A DNA stretch of 64,000 bases from Brachypodius melanocephalos. Lineage: Eukaryota > Chordata > Aves > Passeriformes > Pycnonotidae. The position numbers and the translations under genes were made by a program. Location: positions 34,529,637 to 34,593,636 of the forward strand of contig VZSR01001685.1 in assembly GCA_013398615.1 (NCBI GenBank), read 5' to 3'. Of this stretch, positions 12,757 through 26,400 are shown in pieces (within the stretch, counting starts at the first letter, position 1; each line of letters starts with the position of its first letter). The notes beneath the pieces were generated by a model. That model had not been told where the DNA came from, did no database searches, and saw only the letters and a program-made list of their open reading frames with translations.

Positions 12757-14569
12757 GTTACCTAAATTTGCTTTGAAGGTTTGGAAACTTCCTGTGCCTG
12801 AAATTTTTAGTTATAAAAACCACCATGGAGGGGAAAAAAAATTCTGAGTATAGGTCTTGTATCCCGTGTAATCATCTTGCACACATGGGATGCAGAAGTT
12901 TAGGTTGCTGTCTGCTGCTGTGAGGAGCAGGTGAAGCTTTGACTCCCCAAAGCTTGCCTTACAGTGCACAGATCCTGTCACTGAAGAGTGATAAGCCAAA
13001 CTTTGTTTATGTTGCAAAGCTGAGCATTCCAGAAGTGTTTCAGACATCTGCACAATATCATTCATGGTCTTTTGTCTGTTATGCCACAGACCAGTACCCA
13101 GTTCAGAGACAGCCTCCTCCTTCTGCCTGCTAATCCAGCTCTCCCAGTACAGGACACAGAAGACAAATAATCTTACTATTTTTGTGACATTTGAGATACC
13201 TTCTGGCACTGAGAGGTTGGCATGGTCTGGTCCTGGAAGGTGTGATGGGACCTGCAGGAGGCACGCGTCCATCTGGAGCAGGAGCTGGGAACAAAGCAGT
13301 GTGCCTGAGGCATCTCAAGCAGTGCTAGGTGCCTGTGTTAGGAAGCTCAACGGGACTCCCCTGGCCACAGCTACAAGATTTCCAGTGATTAAAATAGGAT
13401 TTTGGGAACAAAGCTTATTACAAATACGTGCCTAAAAGTAGGCGTCTCTGAAGGTGAATGCCCCGCTTTAAGCCCAGCCCTGTGGGCAGTTTGGGCTGTC
13501 TAGGAATGGGTTTTAAATTCTCCATGCTTTTTTGTGCTTTTTCTCTTTTCCTTTTTCCCTGTTGCTGATGAACAGCAGTGGTACTTCAGCTTGGGGCCAG
13601 GAAGCACACCAGTATCCTGTAATTGCCTCTCAGACATTTGTTGGGAAGTTGCTTTTGTATAGTTATCTTGTTTTGTTCTTGCCTTGTTTTTTCCCACAGC
13701 CTCCTATTACATTAGGACAGTTTGTCCCCTTTGGAAGGTTTTCTAAGCCACTGTAAGGTAATTTCATCTGCACTGTCCAGGACACCATTGTTTATAAGTG
13801 CATTATATGCAGGTATCCTTAGGGAGCTTTCGTACCATGTGGGCATTTATCAATAGCCTAGGTCTAAAGTGAAGGAGGTGGCACAGGAATAGGAACTTGA
13901 GTGCTGTCTTACACTGAGGAAGTAAGTTCTTATTATCTGCAGGCAGAATAGGTGTGTATCATTACAAGAAACTTCAAGCACTTTTTAACACAAGCACAAC
14001 TCCCTTTTAGTGGTTGGCCTTAGGTCAATTTTTCTGCTATTCTGTAACTGATAGGTATACAAGGCTCTTTTACATAGCAGAGAATTGTGAGTTTTGAACT
14101 GGTTTGACAGGTTTTTGTCCCATAGCGTGATAGATGCAGGATGTTTAATTTTAAGCCTTAGTAGATTACACTTCATTCTCATTGTGCATGAGAAGACACA
14201 GTAAAATACACAGTCTGGCATTTTACAAACCATTACATCCCTCTGGGATAGAGCAAGTTTGAGTAATTGTGTGTCTTGAGGATTTTGATGACTGTATCAC
14301 AATGCAGCTACTCCTTTGGTTTCTTTTCCTCAAAGTGGCATATGAAAAATCTTGTTTCTAAAGCATTTTTGTGTTCAGTGTGCATTCTCCTCTACATGCT
14401 GGATGGCATTTAGAATGGATCTATGTTACTGTTGATTTCATGACTGTACAGAGTAAAATTAAGAACTGGAGAATTATAGTTCTCCAGATGTGGAACAATA
14501 TAATTTTCACAGCAGTGAACAAGTGACCATAAGAAGCAGAGGTTAAGGTAAAAAGTTTACCTGGAAGAA

Positions 14570-14584
14570 TTTTTTTTTTTTTTT
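14570..14584. repeat. Poly-T run (15 T)
   Basis: A T homopolymer lies in intron 1. No retroposon body is recognised on its far side. Confidence 0.75.
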
Positions 14585-17444
14585 GGCACGTAATGATGTG
14601 CTAATTATCCAGCAGAATGGTTTTCTATACAGTCAAGTCTGCACATTTAGTTTCATGACAGTGACATCCAAGTGCTTATATAGCTGGAATAGCTGCTGTT
14701 GTACAGGGCCAGAGAAATACAGCTGCTTCTTGCTGAGAGAGCTCTGCAGTCAGGAAATATGCTGTGTTTGCTATTTTTCCACTTCCTTATAAACTGTCCA
14801 GAGAAATGAGTACTTGCTGTTCCAGCCCAGGGACAAGTCACCTACTTGGTTGGGTTTTACTGTGTCATTGCAAATGAACAGAGGTCTCTTACTGAAACCA
14901 TCAGTTGCACAAGTATGTGTCTGGAGCCCCAAGTCATGGGGTTTGGGTTTTTCTTCAGCATATCTCGTGGCAACTCTTGAGATCCTGAGGTTTTTTCTGA
15001 GTCTTGTAAATGTGCTGCTGTCACAGTAATTGTTCCCTTGAAAGATGCAGATCATCTGCTGGTTTTGTAATGTGTCACTCTACCATTATTCCAAAACTCA
15101 CTCAGACCTACTGGAACCTGATGTCATACATGCTATTTCAGTCAGAGTTTGACTCCCTTGCTTATCGTGTCTTGGAAAGATTGTTCAACTCTTAACTGAG
15201 GAGTCTGAATTCAAATATCATATCAGCACTGTGAGCATCCTGCTGGAATATGTCTCTCTCCATTGATGTGTTGAAGGACCTTTTGGTCCTAAATTTAGCT
15301 GCTCTGAATAGAAGTAAAATTAAGTGTTTGAAATACATAGTGGCTTTGTCTCCCCACCTTCTTAGTCTCATCTGAGAATGCCAAAGCTCTGAATTGGATA
15401 AACCAACATGAGGCCAGCGGATTCAAAATTTCAAGTGAACTCTATTTGTAGTTATTAAACCTAATTGTACATAAGTATTGAAAGGGAAAGGCATGTGTAT
15501 ATGACTCTTCAAGGACTTGCTTTGATCCTTTGTCTCCCTGTGCCAAGCAGAGGGACACAGTGAGTAGGAGTAGATGCAGATAACATTGGAAAAGTACATT
15601 AGGTTTCATCCAAGGCTTATGTTTCAGGCTGTGGAACTTCTCATAAGGCTGGCTGAAACCCCCATCCCATGTAGGAGGCACCATTGAGGTTTGATGACTG
15701 TGGACAACAGCAGAGCTGAGTGAGGAGCAGTGCCCATCTTCTGAGCTCCTAGTCCAGCTCACCATGCTGAGCACTTGCTAGACACTCAGAATTTATTGAT
15801 GAGTAAAGACATGGGGCAGGCAGTGCTTTTAAACTAGTTGTCAGCTGAAACGTGTGAATTCAACCACTGGTACCCCTCTCTCTGACAGGGAGAACTGTTT
15901 CACTTTTGCCACACTGAATTGAATGGTGTAGCCTACTGTGTTTGTGGGACAACCTGTATGACCACTTCACCAAAATGGGGGGGTCTCTGTCACATAAAGC
16001 CTGGCATTGGGGCAGGGGTGAAGATGTCATCTTTTTGGTGTCAAAGGGGTGAACAAGTGGTGGGTGTTAGTCATGCTTTATATACCATGTCAGAGGGAAC
16101 TCTGCAACAATCTGTGCACAACAGAATTAAGGAAGGTGGAAAGGCTGAGCATTAATCCACTCTTGCCATCTCTTGCATAAGAGGGGATGGCCTGGGCCTG
16201 CTTACGTCCAGCTGAGGCAGCAGTGTAATCCAGGTGTGACCCTGTCACAAGGTCCACTGAGCCTCTGGGAGCTACCTGTCTTTAGCTCTGGCCTCACTCC
16301 AACCTGAATCCTATACCTGGGTCAGAGTGCCCATGTCTCCTTCTTGGTCTTCCCCTGCTTAAATGGAAACACCTTCAGTTTTCTTGAGCGGGCGTTCAGC
16401 TGCTGATCTGCATAGCTTTTCTGCATAGTGTCTGTGTAGCTCCCTAGAGCAAAGGACACTTACATGTTAAGCAAAATTTGTCAACAAAGATTGCACTGTT
16501 AAGAGAAGTAAGCCTTTGAATCCCCAGAACCACAGTCTAATCCCCCAGTCATTACAACGTCAAGCAGTAAGTCTGAGAAAGATGTTGGAGCAGCCAGACA
16601 CCATTGGTGGCATGGGACCACAGCTGCATCCTGTGCTTTCTCTGAGCACTTCTTTTCTGAGGTGCTGAGGTTTCAAAGGGTGTGAGGATGAGGGCTCTAA
16701 TGGGTTACTCTGTTTCATTTTGGCAAGTCCTCAGGGTATTTATTGCAGTGATGCATTCAGAGGGGAAGTAAAATGCCAAATAGCTGCCATAACTGGATGT
16801 TTCACGGTACTTTCTGTGCTTTGCTTTGAAAATACAAGCCTGAGACTTGACGTGTGCCAGGATCACTGTGAATGCAGACTGAATCTGTGTTTAATTCCTC
16901 TTTAGTGTTGGGGTATAAATAAGAAGTATGTGCCCTGGAAATTTTTCCATCTACTTGCAGAGAAGCAGTAATGGAAGCTCAGCATTGCGACTGATTGATT
17001 ACTCACAGATTATAGAGCAGAAATTGCAGACAGTTTTACTGTTTAAACATTGCTTGGTATTAAACCACTTTTATAGCAGATTGGAAATGCAGATGTCCAT
17101 TTAATCTGTTTGGCTCCTTCAGTGCTGCATAATGTGGTGAATGACAACGTTCTCCAACAAAATAGAAACCTTCAGCTGTGTGATTCAGTGGAGGAGGCTT
17201 GAAAGTCAGGGAAAAGCTTGCTCCTTTTAGTGACTCTTTCAGTGACATGGGCTTTAATTTATATGGCTGATTATAAATTGATAATGGGATATCCCAAGAT
17301 ATATAGGATACTGTATATATTGTATATACATCAATAGTGGATATTAAGTTAATTTCCCAAGATATTATAAGATGGAGCAATGGTGTGGTATCCTAAATGA
17401 TCCCATTATTGAATCTCATGTATTGATTTAAAAAGAGAACAGAC

Positions 17445-17461
17445 AAAAAAAAAAAAAAAAA
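17445..17461. repeat. Poly-A run (17 A)
   Basis: An uninterrupted A homopolymer lies in intron 1. No upstream processed-gene or SINE sequence can be recognised. Confidence 0.8.
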
Positions 17462-20400
17462 GCAGTACCATTGCACCCATCCCTCAATATGTGGTCTGTA
17501 TGTACTGAGGTTTTGTGGTCAGATCTTTAAGTGCCACTTTTATCCTTCTTTTCAGCAAGTGCTGAAGGACTGCTTTTGGCTGTTACCAACCCAAGTGCTT
17601 TCCATTTTGTGTTACCTCTGAAATGTGTCAGTGATGAACACAGGGAGGGGAACAACACAGCTCTCTTCTCTCTTCACAAAATGAGGTTTCAAAAAACCAG
17701 GTCCCAGTGGCTGGCAAGTGCCTGGTTGGGCTTGCATTGGAGCTGCCACAAAGCAAGTGGGGACAAATTAGTGTCCAGTGGGCATGTGCCTAGAGATGGC
17801 TTGCTGGAAATTTCTCCACAGCTTTCTAATGACAGACAAAATGAGGTGTTTTTTTCTCTCTGAATGCAAATGTTGTGCCACTTCAAACTGGCCCTGCTGG
17901 GAAAGTAATGAAGAAAATGCTGCTGAAATTTTCTGTGAAAGCAGGCTGCAGCTTGCCTGCAGGGACACCTTGGCTCACAGTGCCATTTGCTGCCTGCCTG
18001 GATCCCATGGATGCTGAGATGGTGCCTGGGATGAGCAGCAGCATTGCCAGGGCCAGTAGCTGCTGGGTGCTGTGGGCAGGGGTCAGGTGCCATGGGCCTT
18101 TTCCTCTCCTTTATGCCCCATGGCCTGCCATAGAAAAGGGACAAAATCTCCAAAGCAGATTTTGATAATATTATACCTGCAGAGCATGCCTTGGTCTTTC
18201 TTTTTAAAATTGTAAACCGCCTCATGAAGGATATAGTGTTTGGGGAGAAAATAGAGACCAAGTTCTGCCTTTTTGGGAGGCATCAAGGCTTCTAACATGG
18301 ACCTCATTTCAGAAGGTGAGACCTGAGGCATTATCCCACTGCTGTGTGCTGGTTTATGTCACTTTTTTGGGTGATGTTCTTTATAACCATTTGTTTCCCC
18401 CCCTTCAAACTAACTTAAAAAGAATGAAATGGAGGCTTGTTAAGCCTTTCAGTTGCACACATCGGAGCTGTAAGCCAGTAGTAATCGGCTCTCCCAGCCC
18501 ATTAGAGGCTTCCCAGGGGGTTGCTGCGTGGGTCTGTGTGTGTGCACACGTAATTAGTGGAGGAAGGACAGTCCCTGTCAGGAGCTGGGCAGGGGCTTTG
18601 GTCTCCAGAGGGGGCCATGCTCTGTCAGGCTGTGAGGTGAGCAGTTTCAGCACAGCAAACTCACGTCAGCATATCTTGATAAGACAATTTTTTCTGCAAG
18701 CAAAGTGCAGTTACGTGTTTCACTGGACAAATGTCATTAGTTTTGGTGAGATGCGTCTGCTACAGATTCATGTTTCTTAAACGGGTTGGTGACTCTCCTT
18801 TATCAAATGACAGTAGCTGTTCTGTTCCTCTGCCTAATGTTTTTTGTTTATCATGTCATTATGAAGTTGAATGAAGTGACATGACTTTAATTTTCAGCAA
18901 AAATGATCTTCACCTTCTCAGTTCTCAAATGCTGCTCGGTCATTATCTACCCTTCTTCAGCTGTCCCTGAGAAAGGCATAGGAAAGTGTTTTTCTGATGT
19001 TTTCAGTCTTGTCAAAGGAAATAATCAAATGTTGCCTTCCATGATGTAACATGTTGCAATTGCCTCCTTATGTTCTTCTTCCTCAACTTGCCATAAAAAG
19101 CTGCTTCCATTTGTGTTGTTTGAAGAATTGGATTTATTGATAACTTCTTGATCTAATTTGCTCATGTATGCTCATGAGGAAACCTGATTTGCACACTTCA
19201 TGCCCTGCCCTTTGAGGAGAGGTTTATTCTTGATCACTCCTGTACATTTTTTACTAAAATAGCATTACATGAACATTCTATACTTTTAGCTGTATAGATG
19301 CTTGTGTTAAAATGTTGCTTCGTGTTGCATTGCTGTCATTTGAAATGCAGGTCTTGACATCTGTTTTCTTTGATGTACATATGCAAGTTTGCACTAATAA
19401 TGTTGCAAAACTGTTCTGCATTGTCTTGGAGTGGTCTGAATGTCTTGCTGTATGGTCTCCCTAAGAGGAATTTTTACACCTTCCCTCTTTCTCCTTGGAT
19501 TTTTTTAAGCTCATAGAACCCAGGGCAGTGAGCAGGTTTGTGCAAGGTCAGGTCTGTTAAGCAGCTGACATCCATAGCACTTAGGCTGATGAAACCCCTT
19601 TTTGCTTGTTCCATTTCTAAGTGCTGAGTGACCCTTTTCCTGAAGCAAACTGAAACAGGAACTAAGAAGCTTTCCAATGCCATCAGTGTAGCAACCTTTT
19701 TTATTGCTTGCAGAGAAAAATGAGTGATTTGAATTAAAGTTTTGTTATTGATCTTGGGATACGCTTGCAAAGTGCAATTGCTTTAGACATATCTGCAATG
19801 AAAACTGAAGGGAATTGGCCCATTTGATTGACAGCTATATGGAGCAGATTATGTGCTGTATTTCTGAAGCAGAACTGTTGGAAATAAGGTGCAGATAATT
19901 GGAATACATCTGTGCTTTATCTAGAATAACACAGGATTGACACGTTACTTATTCATTGTATCTGCTATTTTTGCCAACCTTTAACCATGTTAAGTAGCAG
20001 AGAGATGTCAGTGTTAAATTAGTTACTTCCATAGGATATTGGTCAAAAGCTGTTTTCATGGTACTTGCAAGCATCACAGAATTGATAAATTAAAAAACAT
20101 CCATTCTTCCCATGGTCTCCACAGGGTACAGGTTTAACAAGGAAACAGGAAAGTTGATTTAATACCCAGAAATAAAATACGACTAGCAAAGACTTTGTGG
20201 ATTAAAGTTTAAATCTCTTTCTTTTACCCTTCTCCCTGGGCAGCTTCCACTGTGTATCGTGGCCCTCAGCTGAGAGTCTAGTTATCAAGTGTGATACAGA
20301 AGTTGGTATCAAATCAAAATTTTCTCTGTGCCTGTATGGGCTGTCAGTTGAGTAGATTTTATGATGTGCTCTTGGATTAAAACAAGTTAGGTCCTAGTAG

Positions 20401-23400
20401 TCCTGATGACACCAAGGGATAGTATGGGTCGCTGGGCACACAAGATTTCGAAATACAAAGCTTCAGAGTAAAAGTACAAGCAAGAGCTGCTCCCTCAAAC
20501 AGGATCGCCTCGTGAATATTTTTGTAGGTAGAAAAGTAGAAGCAGCATGGATGTGACTGCTCTGCTGTGGCTGTTCATAAGTTACATCCAGGGAAGACTG
20601 CTGTGCTAGCACTGGCCTGTGTTGATACCTCCAGGCAGGAGCCTGCAGAAGACCATGAGATTGCTTTTTGATGTATGCCGATATGTATCAGGTTGAGATG
20701 TGCATTTCCTACCATGCCAGAGAAAACTGATCCTCAGGCCTCAGACCTTTATCTGATAAGGGATTTAAGAATAGAGCAGAGTGTTCAGGGTTTGAAGTAT
20801 GAGAAATTTACCTGTCTTTATTGTTCTCTTCCTCACCTCCCAAGCCAGGTGATGTATTTTCTTACTCAGTAGGTAAATACACTTGCCAGGATCTGTTTCT
20901 CTGCTGTATATTTATACATAACCAAGGCAAAAGAAAGTGTGCAAATTAGAGAGCGTGGTCCCAAAACCACACGGATTCAGTCTGTTTTGTCTGTTGCGCG
21001 TACGCATTGCCGCCTTTCAGGAGGTGGCTCAGGTGCATGGAAGAATTCCTGGCAGCAGGGCAGTGATCTGTAGGATATTAGAAGCATAACAGGAAAGTGG
21101 AGGGGAAAAAAGTAATAAGAAGAGAATTTGGCAGACCTCTTTCTGGTTTCTGCTTAGTTGCTCCCTGTTTTGTGCTGTATTGTAAGCAGTGCTTTAGCAA
21201 TCGTACAGACAAAGCCTAACAAAGAGACTTGCTTGCTGGCAGAAAGTTGCTTAAAATAACTTAGTGAGGATAAAGAGGCTGCCCAGGTCAATAATGCTGT
21301 GAAATCCTCAATGTGTAACAGCTCCCGGAGGTTTTGTAGGCATATAGATTTTTAAAAGCTTTAGACTGTTGATAAGGCAGTAAAGATTGTAGAGTGCTGC
21401 TAACCTTGTATTGATGGTGCGGGGACAGCTATATGAAGATTTGAGATTTGGCTATAGAAATACAGAAATCTTTGTTCCCTCCAGCAGAACTCTGATTTAA
21501 AGTATGAATGCTAGAAAGAAAGAGAGAATTCTTCTTTGTTAGGAGATACTTAATACCGTTAAGGAGTCTTTGTTGTATTTTACTCTGCAGTCAGATCTAT
21601 GACTGTTAAAAATGCTGTCAAACAACTTACTTGGCTTGCTTTCCATTGAGTCAAGGGAAGTAGATTTATCAAATACAGTGTAATTTATCCTTACCTTCAT
21701 TATGAATGTGTTAATTCTTTTGGTGCTAATTTTATATAGCATTATTTTTAAAACATCAGCAGAAGGCAATTGATATGAACCTTATTTCAGTTCTATTAGC
21801 TCATAAGGACTGGGAGAGATTATTATCACTAAAACTTCAATTAAGCCAACATCTTTCTTAACCATGCTTTAAACCAAAAAATTATGTGCTGTTTGAAGGT
21901 GGTCCCTTAAGTAATTCCAGTTGAAACTGTAGTTTTGAGAAATTCCTATATCTTCAGAGTTTTTTGATCCGTGGTCTGCCATACCCATCTGCACAGCTCA
22001 TGGGGAGGCAGTAGCACAAGGGAAAGAAGCAGGAGAGGGGAACCTGTGTAGGAAATTTGGTGCCAGCCCTTCCACTACGTGTGGAGTAGCCTTTTTATTT
22101 TAGTGTACCTTTTACTATGCGGATTCAGCTTGATGCTCTCCACATCTGCGTATATTTGTGTGGATTTTTAAGAGCAGACACGTTTGCTGGCTCTTCTCAG
22201 GAATGAAAATGCTTGTTAATTATTACAGTGTGTGGAAGTGCTGGAATGGAGGCTCCCAGCAGACTGCTTCTCCAGGGCTCTGCCTTGGTTTGTCTTGCTG
22301 TGCAGTTGATAGGAGCAAACATGTGAGGAGAAATTCCTGACTATACAGTTAAAATTCTCTTTTAGTGGTTCTGCTCAGTATATCCATCTGGTTTCTGAAT
22401 ACAGCTCTGGGCTGTGTATGTCTTCAGTAGAAATTGTCCCCATGGTTCTCTTGTCCAGTCTGATGCTGCACTGCAAACCCCAGAGAGCCATCAGGAAAGT
22501 CAAAGACAGAGGGAAGGCAGGAGAGAAAATCCTTCCTTCTTGCCTCAGCCCCAGCTGGCTAGGAATTTGTATGGCATTGCTGGCAGGATGCTGTGTCCCC
22601 CCCAGCACAACCTGTCTGCTGGCTTTGGCTGGGGAGCCAGGTGGGCTTGTGTTGGTGCTGCATGGGTTCCTTCTGTCTGGTGGAGGGAGGGGACTGTGCC
22701 TGAAGGGCACAATACCAGACAGAGCTTCTGAAGCCACATAGCCTGTACAAGCCACCCCACCTCTGATTGCACTCAACTGCTTTTATAATGCAAGTTATTG
22801 GAATGATGTTTTTAGCCCATGAGAAGTAAACTCATTTCTTACCTTTGTAGGCTTCAAAGAGGATATGAAAACCAAGCCTTTGTAGCAAAAATTCAGTTAA
22901 GTAAGATGGCACCAGAGTGCTGATTCCAACACTTGGAAAACAGTGAGATGAGATGACACCTGGAAATAGCAATAAAATCATCTTTGTTGTCTTTCTGTTT
23001 GGGGATCTGGAATACAAAGAGGTATATCGCATAGATGTACCTGGTGTCTCAATGCTGTCTATGTTTGCTGTTGGTGTCTGAGAAGCCTGTACTAGTGGAA
23101 AGAGCAGCAGTGATACCATTTATCCATCTCGCAGCAGAGACTGACATAATTTAACCAAATTTTGAATTTACCAGTGCCTTTGATCTAGGACAAACTGATC
23201 TTCTACCTCTGTGCTTCCAGCCACCACCCAACAAGTTGGAAGTGGTTACCTAAATAAATAAAGTGATTGTTTTCCTAGACTGGAGAAAGAAGTCAGCATA
23301 TCCAGCATGTTCTGGCTAATGCAAAATTCACACTGATCTGCAGTTCGGTTTGCATTTTGCATCATTATACAGTACCACTTTCGAGAGGAATATCTACTTT

Positions 23401-26400
23401 ACTAGCACCCAAAGTAATATAAAGATGATGACTTGGGTGTTTTTATATATTTGTTTAAAAAGTGATTAATCATTCTTGTGTTGAGTGCCCAGTCTACATA
23501 TTCTGTTGTAGTGGAACTGAGAGACCTGGTACAAAGGTGTTCCATTTAAGCATACTTACAGTAAGCTTATTTGAGCCCTAATTTCCTTAACTAAGAATCT
23601 AGCGAATCTGGGATATAAATGTGCTACTACCAGCATTCCTCTGTGTTCTAGAGAATCCAGGATTTCTCTTAATTTAGTGGAATTTATCTTTGAAATAGGT
23701 TGCATGTGGTTTTGGCGGGGAGGGAGGGAAATGCTACAACTGCACGCAATTTTAGAAAGATCGAGCAGATTGGACATCTATCAGTAGTCAGTTTTCTGCT
23801 TGTGGGGAGCTTTGGTGGGATGTCACCAGGAGGGCTGGTGGCTGCAGGTGACAAACAGGAGTGTCCACTGAGGTAGTCACAGGCCGTGTTGTTCAGTGAG
23901 TAAGGCCCTGTTGAATAACAGATTATGCATTACAGAACTGGAAATACTCACTCCTTAAACTGTGAAGTCCGATTCCTCCTCATCTCTGACAAACTTCAGT
24001 TGCTATACATAACAATGGCTAGCAGTATTTAATTGCTGATGAATGTAACCATAATAATATACTTGTTTTATATCTAACTTGCCTGTTTATGCAGAAGGAA
24101 TGTAATTGATTGAGACAGTTTATTGCTAATTCTTGCTACCAATGGCAAAGAGATCTTAATTTAAATGATTAAGTGTTAGTTGACTCTCAGTTCCTCACAT
24201 GGGGTTATTTTGCTGAAATCCATGGCCTAGAAAGGAATCAATATGGGGCTTCTGAAACCTGGTGGAGGTTTGCAGTGCTCCCACTACGATTGATTACAGC
24301 TGCTTTTGTAGAGCTTTAAAAAGAACAATCTGTATTAAAAACATTATTCTTTGGTATGAACTAGAACAACTCCAAATAGGTTTCCATGGGGTCTGCCCTG
24401 CAATTTGACTACTTCAAGGGATTGCAGTAATCACCAGTGGGCCAGGGCAGTGAGGCAGAGGAAAGGCTATTAGGTGGGAAGTTATCGGCATGCATGCCAA
24501 AGAGGTTACCCTGGCAGCTTTAATCATTCAATCATGCTCTCAAGAGGAGGGAGGAAAATACAAGTGTTAGTTCTTCTGATTGATTAGCAAAAAGGATCAG
24601 TAAAGCAGGAAAGGAGAGAGGAGGTGTGTGTGGAAGAGCCAGTGTGTGTTAGACTTAAAAGCACTGACTGGGGCAGGTACTTGCAGTTATGACCTCTACA
24701 CCAAAAGCTACCTGCTTCTTCTCTTACTTTCAGACTTGGGGCTGGTGATTCAAAGACAGGCTGACCTCTTCATTCAGCATTTTCAAAGGCGTGCATTTAG
24801 CTTCTCAGTCATAGCTGTGCCTTAAATTTAACCTGTCTGCACATGGGCTGATGTGTCCTTAAAAAACTGATTAGCATTTTGAGCTGTGACAACAATTTGC
24901 ATGGTGATTTTGATCCTATTTTTAGGGAAACCAATGGATGCTTCTTGGAAAATGTGCAGGAAAATGCTGTGCTAATTGAGATAAATCAATCTGTGATGCA
25001 CATTGCTGGCTGCTGGCTTCTGATGCTGTTTTGCCTGTATATTGCCCTTTAATTTTTCAATCTGGAGTAGCACTTTGGAAGCTGATCCAGCTGTAGCCCC
25101 TTTAAAATAGTTTCCCTGTTGTATTATGCCTATGTCAAAGGCAGAGTTGAAGAATAAACTGTTCTTTGCACAAATTCGATGGTTTGGCATGAAAGTTTGG
25201 AAGGACTTTGAATCTTGTAATTTGGGGATACCCAGAGAAACTTTGGTACTAAACTTCTGCTTCTACATGGGAAACGGGAATTGATGTGTACTCTGATTGA
25301 CTTTTAAGCAGTCTTGAGGTTTTCAGGGTGAAGGAGACAACTGCAGTGTTCATTTCTGGGTTTCACATACAAGAAAAGATCGTACGGTGTGGAGTTAGAG
25401 AACATCAAGCTGGGCGTTTCACATGAACAGCACAGCAGTACTGTTTGACTCAGTTGACATCAGATTTGGTGGGTCCCTCCATAATTTCTAAGTAATCATT
25501 TTGAAGTTGGAGTAAGTTTTATGTGGTCAAGGAATTAGGAAGGTCTCTTGGTCCTATCCTGTAGCCTGTGTAGAACTGCTCTTCTACTAAAGTGGTGGCA
25601 AAGATCCACAGAGGTGAAGGTTGGTTTTTGCAGAAAGTTATTATAACTGAATGACGATACAGGTAGCTTTCTCAGGGTAGATGCTGAATATATCTTTGCA
25701 GTGATGTAACTGTGGTCTCATTCAGCTAGCAGTTCTTTAATACAACTCATAAGCTTGAGCCTACTTTAATAGCCTAGGTAGGCTGTAGGGCAGCTGGTGT
25801 GTAGACCATGGAGGAAGTTGTTAGATCTGTCCTTCATCACAGCTTTTATTACTTGTGTAAGGACAGAGAGCTCCACCTCATCTGGCTGCTACGCTTGCTC
25901 ATCTCCCTCCTGCATCTTCATACAGCAACCTCTGTCCCACCAAGGGCAAGACAGTTTCTGGGTAAGGACTTGAGTTTGGTCTTGTTGTGCATCTAGTACA
26001 TAAATGATACACAGCTGGAAATCAGACACTGTGAAAATAAATTAAAAGATAGAGGCTTTTCCCATTGGAATTCATCACAAACAGGTCAGAACTTCAGAGG
26101 ACATTTGTGTTTCTCCTCAAGATAGGACAAGCTTCAGCTCCAAAGCTGTAAGCAGGCCAAAGACCCACTGCACAGATCTGTGAGTCTTTATAATGGGAAG
26201 AAAAACATTTAAGGTTAAACAAGATTTCCTGTTACCATTTTAGTTCTGTTACCACGCAGTGTAGCATACAGCATGTAATTGCACATTAGGGAGTATTTCT
26301 AAAGGCACAGATGACTGTTAGAAAACAGGCACAGGAGTTTCTGTGGCTTCGTGAAGAGTGTGAACTGAAACCTATCAACTGCAGCTCTGTAATTTCTTTG

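Noticed and set aside
17281..17375. Repeated TCCCAAGATAT at about 17292 and 17356 as a tandem repeat
   Set aside because: There are only two short copies with unrelated sequence between them; this is compatible with chance in AT-rich DNA.
17689..18261. Minus-strand frame of 190 aa in intron 1
   Set aside because: Overlapping frames exist on both strands, the composition is intron-like and no domain or splice context is seen. It may reflect low stop density.
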